A DNA stretch of 34,822 bases from Clostridiaceae bacterium. GTDB lineage: Bacteria > Bacillota > Clostridia > Saccharofermentanales > DTU023. A program made the position numbers and the translations under genes. Below the pieces are notes generated by a model. That model worked only from the letters and a program-made list of their open reading frames with translations. It did no database searches and was not told the DNA's origin. Positions within the stretch are counted from its first letter, which is position 1. Each line of letters starts with the position of its first letter. Where the stretch lies: assembly GCA_012519085.1 (NCBI GenBank), contig JAAYQX010000025.1:1-34822 (forward strand), given 5' to 3'. This document shows, piece by piece, positions 29,478-34,822 of this stretch.

Positions 29478-30548
29478 ATGAAAAAGTCAAGACAAATAAT
29501 CACTTTGATTGTTTCCATCCTTTTTGTCGCAGCAACCCTATTTGGCTGCGCTAAAGGAACAGCATCGGAAGATGCCTCTCTGGACGAGATAGGCACAATT
29601 CATTTAAAAGTTAATCCCGAGATCATGATTCAGTATGACAAAGATGGTTTAGTTACACTTATCAAAGGGGAAAATGATGACGGCGAAAAGATTGTCGCGG
29701 ACTACAAGGACTTTGTCGGCAAAGATGCCCGTGTAGTTGTCAAGGAACTCATAACCAAAATTCATGAGGCAGGATACTTTGTTTCTGAAATTGATGGCAG
29801 TGACCGCAATCTTACCATCGAAATCGAAGACGGTTCAGTTTTGCCGCAGCCTGATTTTGAAAAAATGATTGCCAAAGATGTGCGTTCAACACTGCGTTCT
29901 TTGAACCTGAATGTTCAACTGCAAGGCATTGATGCTTCAGATTATGATGATATCGCTGATCCGACTGCAGAGAGTGGAGAATATATCACTCTGGCCAGAG
30001 CCAAGGAGATCGCACTTGCTCATGCTAATGTGAAGGCAGCAGATGCAGTATTTGATGATAAAGACTTCGACCTTGATGATGGGAAAGCAGTCTATGAGCT
30101 GGAGTTCAAGGCGAATGGGATCGAATACGAATATGATATCGATGCCAAAACAGGGAATATCCTGAAGTATGAGCACGACGACAAAAATATTAGCACTGAA
30201 CCGAGTCAAACCGATGATGACAGCGACTATGACGATGACGACAGTGACGATGACGACAGTGACTATGATGATGACAGCGATTATGACACCAAATCTACAA
30301 CCAGATCTACGACTAAATCTACAACTAGGCGGACTACCGCTAAGACAGACGACAGCGACTACGATGATGACGACAACGACGATGATGACGACGATGACAG
30401 CGATTATAAGGCCAAGCCCACAGCTAAACCTACGGCCAAACCTACTGCTAAGCCGACTACCGCTCAGACAGATGATAGCGATTATGATGACGTCTCCGAC
30501 CATGATGACGATAATGATGATGACGATAGCGACTACGACGACGATTAA
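29478..30548 (+). CDS. Acidic-tailed lipoprotein with RsgI-M-like and PepSY domains
   Basis: A 356-residue predicted lipoprotein: lipobox LFGC with Cys24. Residues 38-150 (IHLKVNPEIMIQYDKDGLV...) resemble the RsgI middle domain. Residues 168-235 are PepSY-like (YITLARAKEIALAHANV, then YELEFKANGIEYEYDIDAKTGNIL). Residues 246-356 form a very acidic tail of DDDSDY blocks broken by Lys/Thr/Arg-rich (TKSTTRSTTK) and KPTA blocks. The domain and tail are shared with the preceding gene, so the two are probably paralogues. The tail composition resembles poly-acidic Ser/Lys (PASK) stretches associated with polyphosphate, and a polyphosphate polymerase follows. Function unproven. Confidence 0.72.
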   Translation: MKKSRQIITLIVSILFVAATLFGCAKGTASEDASLDEIGTIHLKVNPEIMIQYDKDGLVTLIKGENDDGEKIVADYKDFVGKDARVVVKELITKIHEAGYFVSEIDGSDRNLTIEIEDGSVLPQPDFEKMIAKDVRSTLRSLNLNVQLQGIDASDYDDIADPTAESGEYITLARAKEIALAHANVKAADAVFDDKDFDLDDGKAVYELEFKANGIEYEYDIDAKTGNILKYEHDDKNISTEPSQTDDDSDYDDDDSDDDDSDYDDDSDYDTKSTTRSTTKSTTRRTTAKTDDSDYDDDDNDDDDDDDSDYKAKPTAKPTAKPTAKPTTAQTDDSDYDDVSDHDDDNDDDDSDYDDD

Positions 30549-30843
30549 GTTGTAGATTAACCGGGAGGAGAGAGCATGGTACTTAGACACGAATTGAAGC
30601 GCGAGATTAATTATGAGGCCTATCTTCTCTTAACAAAACGCTTAAAAGACATGTCGAGAAAAGATGATGATAGAAGCCATGATGATGTCTCCGACAATGA
30701 CGATGATAATGACGATAGCGACTACAACGATTAAACTGTAGATTAACCGGGAGGAGAGCATGATACTTAGGCACGAATTGAAGCATGAGATTAATTATGC
30801 AGACTACCTTCTCTTAAAAAAACGCTTAAAAGACATGTTGAGG
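30471..30843 (+). repeat. Imperfect tandem duplication spanning two gene ends
   Basis: About 180 bp is duplicated: copy 1 at 30471-30660 and copy 2 at 30666-30843, with the start codons 184 bp apart. Each copy holds the acidic-tail end, a shared intergenic stretch (TGTAGATTAACCGGGAGGAGAG) and the first roughly 26 codons of the VTC gene. The copies differ by point changes and small indels, so the event is not recent. Confidence 0.88.
30576..30734 (+). pseudogene. Chimeric 52-codon ORF: VTC start fused to an acidic tail end
   Basis: Produced by the tandem duplication. It begins like the VTC protein (MVLRHELKREINYEAYLLLT, then KRLKDM) and continues into an Asp-rich end (SDNDDDNDDSDYND). It retains a GGGAGGAGAGAG ribosome binding site before its ATG and could be translated, but it has only a sliver of the polymerase domain. 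It is most likely a by-product of duplication rather than a selected gene. Confidence 0.75.
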
Positions 30844-31434
30844 CCTGATCCTCATGCTGGCGCACACGGTGAATACCGTGTGCGCAGTTTATATTTTGAC
30901 GATCCTTTTGACCGAGCATTGACGGAAAAGATCGGCGGAGTTAACAAACGTGAGAAATTCCGTATCCGCTGTTATAATGCGAACTTTGACTTTATCAGGC
31001 TGGAGAAAAAGACCAAGAGATCGGGACTCAGTCGCAAACAAAGTGCCAGGCTTTGTTCAGCGGAGGTAGAAAATATATTGCAGGGCGAATATGATTTTTT
31101 GCTGAGCCGGGACGAAGAACTGTTGCAAGAACTCTATGTCAAAATCAAAAGTAATCTGTTAAGACCGCGCACCATTGTGGAATATATACGGGAACCATTT
31201 TTGTATACTGCAGGCAATGTGCGCATTACGCTTGATCGTGACATCCGAACCGGGATGCGCAGCTTGGACTTTTTTACAGTTGATCCACTATTAGTGCCGG
31301 TGGATGAAGCATTTGCCGTTTTGGAAGTTAAATTTGATCAGTTCATTCCTGATTTTATTGTACAGTTAGTACAGCTCGGATCCCGTCGCTCTGCCGCCTT
31401 CTCAAAATATGCTCATAGCCGCAAATACGATTAA
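30760..31434 (+). CDS. VTC-domain polyphosphate polymerase
   Basis: A 224-residue VTC-domain protein of the tunnel-fold triphosphate family. Landmarks are LRHELKHEINYADYLLLKKRL, YRVRSLYFDDPFDRAL, KREKFRIRCYN, IRLEKKTKRSGLSRKQ, RITLDRDIRTG and FAVLEVKFDQFIPDFI, giving the expected basic and acidic tunnel residues. In yeast Vtc4 this domain polymerises polyphosphate from ATP. The bacterial forms often sit beside DUF4956 and CotH genes, as here. It has no membrane helix. The strong GGGAGGAGAG site lies directly before the ATG. Confidence 0.87.
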   Translation: MILRHELKHEINYADYLLLKKRLKDMLRPDPHAGAHGEYRVRSLYFDDPFDRALTEKIGGVNKREKFRIRCYNANFDFIRLEKKTKRSGLSRKQSARLCSAEVENILQGEYDFLLSRDEELLQELYVKIKSNLLRPRTIVEYIREPFLYTAGNVRITLDRDIRTGMRSLDFFTVDPLLVPVDEAFAVLEVKFDQFIPDFIVQLVQLGSRRSAAFSKYAHSRKYD

Positions 31435-31444
31435 GGAGGACCGT

Positions 31445-32116
31445 ATGACTTTTCGAGATATCTTTAAATCCAAATACCTGGAGAATGTTACCAGCATCCC
31501 TATCTTTGATATGGCACTGGGTATGTTGTTGGCCTTTCTGGTTGGCCTGTTCATTTTTTGGATCTACAAAAAAACTTATCGCGGTGTGATGTATTCCGCA
31601 AGTTTCGGCGTCACTCTGATTGGCCTGACCATGATTTCCACACTGGTGATTATGGCCGTGACCAGCAATGTCGTATTGTCGCTGGGCATGGTGGGCGCTC
31701 TGTCCATTGTCAGATTTCGCACGGCGATTAAAGAACCTCTTGATATCGCCTTTCTCTTTTGGTGTATAGCAGCTGGTATTGTTCTGGCGGCCGGACTGAT
31801 ACCTCTTGCTGTTTTTGGCAGTCTATTTATAGGATTGATTTTATTTATCTTCGCAAACTGGAAATCCTATGATGACCCTTACATACTTGTTTTGCGTTGT
31901 GACAATCAGAATACGGAAAAGATAACAAGGGAAATGCTAGCTGCCAGCAGCAAGAAACTGGTCCTAAAAAGCAAAAGTGTCCGACCGGGTGCGGTTGAGC
32001 TTCACTATGAGCTACGGCTAAAGGATGATGACACATCCTTTGTCAGCCTGCTGGCTCATACAGAGGGTGTTTCAGATGTAGTGCTGGTAAGTTATCGCGG
32101 AGATTATGTAGGATAA
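31445..32116 (+). CDS. DUF4956 family membrane protein
   Basis: A 223-residue protein with about four transmembrane segments between residues 20 and 140 (MALGMLLAFLVGLFIFWIYK, FGVTLIGLTMISTLVIMAV, LGMVGALSIVRFRTAIKEP, then a helical pair) and a soluble C-terminal domain. The stretch VGALSIVRFRTAIKEPLDIAFLFW is the family hallmark. ATG 31445 has AAGGAGG upstream; a longer frame overlaps the VTC gene. The function of DUF4956 is unknown, but its frequent pairing with VTC and CotH genes suggests a membrane partner of the polyphosphate polymerase. Confidence 0.88.
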   Translation: MTFRDIFKSKYLENVTSIPIFDMALGMLLAFLVGLFIFWIYKKTYRGVMYSASFGVTLIGLTMISTLVIMAVTSNVVLSLGMVGALSIVRFRTAIKEPLDIAFLFWCIAAGIVLAAGLIPLAVFGSLFIGLILFIFANWKSYDDPYILVLRCDNQNTEKITREMLAASSKKLVLKSKSVRPGAVELHYELRLKDDDTSFVSLLAHTEGVSDVVLVSYRGDYVG

Positions 32117-32121
32117 TCTAT

Positions 32122-33552
32122 ATGCTGAAGCACCGTCACACTGACAAGCTGGGTATTGCCGCCATTATTCTGGCGGTGATCATTACCCTGTTATTTATGA
32201 CAGGTGAGTCTCTGGGCCTGAAGACTCTACAGAGCTCCCCTGGCTATGCGAGCCGATTATTTGATACCAGCATTGTCCATGAGATAGATCTTGAACTGAA
32301 AGAAGCTGATTGGCATTCCATTCTGGGGGATCCCAGAGCTAAAGAATATGTACCTGCTGATGCTTTAATCGATGGCGAGAGGATTTCGAATGTCGGCTTG
32401 CGTGTCAAGGGCAGTAATTCTTTGAATCAGATTCTTAAATACGGTTCAAAGCGTTTCAGCCTGAAGATTGAGTTTGATCATTATGAGAAGGGACAATCCT
32501 ATCATGGTCTGGATAAGTTGTCCTTGAATTCATCTTTCCAGGATAATGCCTATCTAAAAGATGTCATGACTTTTGATATGATGGCAAGCATGGGAGTTCC
32601 CGCTCCTCTGACAAGCTATGCTTTTATACGGATCAACGGTGAGGACTGGGGTCTGTTTGTGGCAATTGAGGAGATTGAGGATGCTTTTGTGTTGCGCAAT
32701 TACGGCACCAATCATGGAGAATTGTATAAACCCTCATATCGCCGGCTTGATGATGATAATAGCGATATTGGGCTGATCTACACAGGAGATGAGTTCTGGC
32801 GCTATGACAATATCTTCAGGGAGTCTGTATTTAAGGCCAATGATGCGGATAAGAAGCGTTTGATCAAAGCGCTGCAAATTCTGTCTGAAGGTCAGGACTT
32901 GGAACAGGCGGTCGATATTGAGGCAGTTCTGCGCTATTTTGTGGTACAGACTTTTGTTGTCAATCTGGACAGCTACCTAGGGCGGACTGGACATAATTAT
33001 TTTCTCTACGAAAAAGATGGCAGGATTTCCATGTTGCCCTGGGACTATAATTTGGCCTTCGCAACCTATGCGCTGGGCATGACAGATCCGATTGATGATT
33101 CGACACTATTCGTCAATTATCCGATCGATACGCCGGCTCCATTTGAAGTTATGGTACGCAGACCATTATTTTTTGTGCTGATGCAAGATAGGGATAATCT
33201 GGTTCGTTATCATCAGCTATATGATGAATTTCTGGTCGATTATCTGGAGAGCGGTTACTTTGAGGACAAGGTCGATACTATCGCCGAACTGATCTCGCCC
33301 TATGTTGAGCGTGACCCGACAAAGTTTGCCTCCCATGACCGATTTTTGCTGGCAGTTGATACTTTCAAGTCATTCAATTTGCTCCGCACCCAGAGTGTGA
33401 GGGGTCAGCTGGACGGCACAATCCCGGCAACTTTTCGCGGACAGGCGGAAAATCCTGATGCCAGAATAGATGCATCTGCGATCAGTGTGCCGGATATGGG
33501 CTGTTTTGCCGATATGCGTAATCTGGTCAATGGTTTACTGCCTGAAGAATAG
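32122..33552 (+). CDS. CotH-family atypical kinase, membrane-anchored
   Basis: A 476-residue protein. One N-terminal transmembrane helix (LGIAAIILAVIITLLFMTG) anchors a large extracytoplasmic CotH domain. Visible signs are LELKEADWHSILGDP, VGLRVKGSNSLNQILKYGSKRFSLKIEF, LSLNSSFQDNAYLKDVMTFDM, IRINGEDWGLFVAIEEI, and the active-site stretch SMLPWDYNLAFA. CotH of Bacillus spores is an atypical kinase that phosphorylates serines in repetitive coat proteins. A non-spore envelope role is likely here. It follows the DUF4956 gene by 5 bp, so they are one operon. The Asp-Ser-rich tails upstream are plausible but untested substrates. Confidence 0.87.
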   Translation: MLKHRHTDKLGIAAIILAVIITLLFMTGESLGLKTLQSSPGYASRLFDTSIVHEIDLELKEADWHSILGDPRAKEYVPADALIDGERISNVGLRVKGSNSLNQILKYGSKRFSLKIEFDHYEKGQSYHGLDKLSLNSSFQDNAYLKDVMTFDMMASMGVPAPLTSYAFIRINGEDWGLFVAIEEIEDAFVLRNYGTNHGELYKPSYRRLDDDNSDIGLIYTGDEFWRYDNIFRESVFKANDADKKRLIKALQILSEGQDLEQAVDIEAVLRYFVVQTFVVNLDSYLGRTGHNYFLYEKDGRISMLPWDYNLAFATYALGMTDPIDDSTLFVNYPIDTPAPFEVMVRRPLFFVLMQDRDNLVRYHQLYDEFLVDYLESGYFEDKVDTIAELISPYVERDPTKFASHDRFLLAVDTFKSFNLLRTQSVRGQLDGTIPATFRGQAENPDARIDASAISVPDMGCFADMRNLVNGLLPEE

Positions 33553-33639
33553 GCCACAAAAATGCCAGATTTGCAGTATAGTAGGAGAGCACAAGTAAAA
33601 TAATTTACCGGCATAATAAGCTGATTTAGGAGGTTGAAT

Positions 33640-34338
33640 ATGCCCTATTTTTATGATGCGACTTATATTTTAGTTCTCATCGGTGCGATGCTAAGTGTGT
33701 TAGCCTCGCTAAATGTCAGGCGAACATTTAATAAATATTCCCTGATACGCTCAAGAAGCGGCTTAACAGGCTCCCAGACGGCAAAACTGATCTTGCAGAA
33801 ATCAGGCATTAATGACGTTTCTGTGAAAGCGGTAGGGGGGAATCTTACGGATCACTACAAGCCCTCAACCAAAACACTGAAACTGTCACAGCCGGTGATG
33901 AATGTGGATTCAATAGCTGCTGTCGGTGTGGCAGCCCATGAAGCAGGCCACGCACTGCAACATGCTAAGCAATATGCTCCACTTCAGATCCGCTCCGCCT
34001 TGGTTCCTGTAGTTAATATTGGCAGCCGCTTGGCCTGGCCGATTATTTTGGTCGGCTTGATCGTGCAGGAATCATGGAGTAAGACCGTTCTCAATATTGG
34101 CGTTCTGCTGTTTGCCCTCACCACAGTTTTTGCCCTGATTACTTTGCCGGTAGAATTCAATGCTTCTAAACGGGCACTAAGGGCTTTGAAGGAGACACAG
34201 GTTCTTAATAAGGAAGAATTGCGAGGAACGCGCAAGGTTTTAAGGGCTGCCGCCATGACCTATGTGGCAGCAGCTGCAGCTTCGATCCTGTCTTTGTTGA
34301 GGATACTTCTCTTAACCCGTTCCAGACGGCGCGACTAA
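33640..34338 (+). CDS. YugP-like zinc metallopeptidase, membrane protein
   Basis: A 232-residue protein of the YugP/PF04298 type: an N-terminal helix, then GLTGSQTAKLILQKSGI, the zinc motif HEAGH in AAHEAGHALQHA, and two to three C-terminal membrane segments (PIILVGLIVQ, LNIGVLLFALTTVFALITLP). The third ligand is probably the Glu in LPVEFNASKRAL. ATG 33640 has AGGAGG 6 nt upstream; a TTG two codons earlier is less likely. Substrate unknown. It stands 87 bp after the CotH gene and may be transcribed separately. Confidence 0.88.
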   Translation: MPYFYDATYILVLIGAMLSVLASLNVRRTFNKYSLIRSRSGLTGSQTAKLILQKSGINDVSVKAVGGNLTDHYKPSTKTLKLSQPVMNVDSIAAVGVAAHEAGHALQHAKQYAPLQIRSALVPVVNIGSRLAWPIILVGLIVQESWSKTVLNIGVLLFALTTVFALITLPVEFNASKRALRALKETQVLNKEELRGTRKVLRAAAMTYVAAAAASILSLLRILLLTRSRRRD

Positions 34339-34362
34339 TAATTATTAATAACAATTTCCTAT

Positions 34363-34394
34363 TTAATAAGGCCACCAAGCGGTGCCCTTATTAA
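34363..34394. terminator. Hairpin between convergent genes
   Basis: A 14-bp stem with one mismatch (34363-34376 with 34381-34394) and a 4-nt loop lies between the YugP-like gene and the convergent LPXTG gene. It has no proper T-run, so bidirectional terminator status is tentative. Confidence 0.5.
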
Positions 34395-34448
34395 TAGCAA
34401 CTCTTGTCTGAATAATTGTTTCTACAGACATTATTGTTTAAGCAGTTA

Positions 34449-34822
34449 CTAGAGCCAGAGCCTCCGGATACTATAACCCAGAAAGATTATAATGGTTCCG
34501 AGCAAAGATAAGATTATTCCGATCCTGGAAGCCGGACGCTCGCCTGTTGTCGGCAAAGGCGTGGCAACGATTTCCGGCTCTTTCTCATTACGGATTTCTA
34601 CAAAATTGATATAAGCCATACTGCCATCAACGGTAAACTCTACGGGCTTGGCAGTTTGATAACCTGTCGGCGCCGCGTCTTCCGTCAGGACATAAGTTTT
34701 GTCCTGGTGCAGACCCCTGATCATATGAGGCGTGTCGGTTGAGACCCAGGTTTCGATTATATCTCCGGACTCTTTTTCTTTCAAAGTGAGAGTTGCTCCG
34801 GGCAGCTCTTCCCCGGTGGTAG
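34449..34822 (-). CDS. C-terminus of an LPXTG-anchored SpaA-type surface protein (truncated by window edge)
   Basis: The minus-strand frame stays open to the window edge, so about 124 C-terminal residues are seen. The first part (GEELPGATLTLKEKESGDII, then WVSTDTPHMIRGLHQDKTYVLTEDAAPTGY) is a SpaA/prealbumin-like pilin domain, a type that often forms internal isopeptide bonds; the Glu in TYVLTEDAAPTGY is the usual catalytic residue. Next come the sortase motif LPTTGE, a hydrophobic helix and a basic RRLWL tail. The protein is therefore a wall-anchored adhesin or pilin. The sortase and the N-terminus lie outside the window. Confidence 0.93.
   Translation of the reverse strand, partial: TTGEELPGATLTLKEKESGDIIETWVSTDTPHMIRGLHQDKTYVLTEDAAPTGYQTAKPVEFTVDGSMAYINFVEIRNEKEPEIVATPLPTTGERPASRIGIILSLLGTIIIFLGYSIRRLWL

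Noticed and set aside
29160-30548. Asp-rich and KPTA repeats as a CRISPR or satellite array
   Set aside because: The repeats are in-frame codon repeats of low-complexity protein tails with no regular repeat-spacer structure.
29937-30590. A 217-codon minus-strand frame rich in Ile and Val, resembling a membrane protein
   Set aside because: It is the reverse complement of Asp-rich codons in the lipoprotein tail, which automatically reads as Ile/Val.

Overview
The window looks like a chromosomal segment from an anaerobic, low-to-mid GC Bacillota (Clostridia) bacterium. It carries the replication-origin block dnaA-dnaN-recF-remB-gyrB, a consensus parS site and parA-parB, with DnaA boxes around dnaA. 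RsgI-like, CotH and YugP-like proteins, an LPXTG/SpaA surface protein and strong AGGAGG-type ribosome binding sites all fit that group. No species assignment is possible from the sequence alone.\n\nLayout. 1-1337: the end of an ABC exporter (ATPase and ABC-2 permease). 1646-2866 (-): a membrane-anchored polysaccharide deacetylase. 3283-6549: a ferrous-iron uptake operon (feoA-feoA-feoB-Cys-rich protein). It sits behind a near-consensus promoter overlaid with DtxR/IdeR-like palindromes, and a tRNA-like relic lies between the two feoA genes. 6711-11865 (-): a probable operon of glutaminase, a NifH-NifD fusion, a NifK-like subunit and a XRE regulator. 12064-13365: enolase. 13591-14841 (-): ornithine aminotransferase. 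15328-19473: Xaa-Pro aminopeptidase, MutM, an iron-type DtxR regulator and a Cof-type HAD phosphatase. 19474-28181: origin and segregation block. 28422-33552: a cell-envelope block made of two acidic-tailed RsgI-M-like proteins, a VTC polyphosphate polymerase, a DUF4956 membrane protein and a CotH kinase. 33640-34338: a YugP-like zinc peptidase. 34449-34822 (-): the C-terminal end of an LPXTG-anchored SpaA-type protein.\n\nTwo regions stand out. The first is the nitrogenase-like operon. An Fe-protein domain with its P-loop and both cluster cysteines is fused to a component-1 subunit that keeps three interface cysteines. The next gene is a second component-1 subunit that keeps one. This 3+1 pattern resembles NifEN or the dark-operative reductases, not dinitrogenase, and no nif assembly gene is visible nearby; the substrate is unknown. 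The second is the polyphosphate/CotH block. Two surface proteins with long Asp/Ser/Lys-rich tails directly precede a polyphosphate polymerase and an extracytoplasmic kinase, and a local tandem duplication has fused the start of the polymerase gene to the end of the acidic-tail gene.\n\nRegulatory links inside the window: the DtxR-like protein has the Cys-x-x-Glu-His metal-ligand pattern of iron regulators and is a candidate for binding the palindromes in the feo promoter. ParB can be expected to bind the parS that is embedded in the hairpin behind gyrB.
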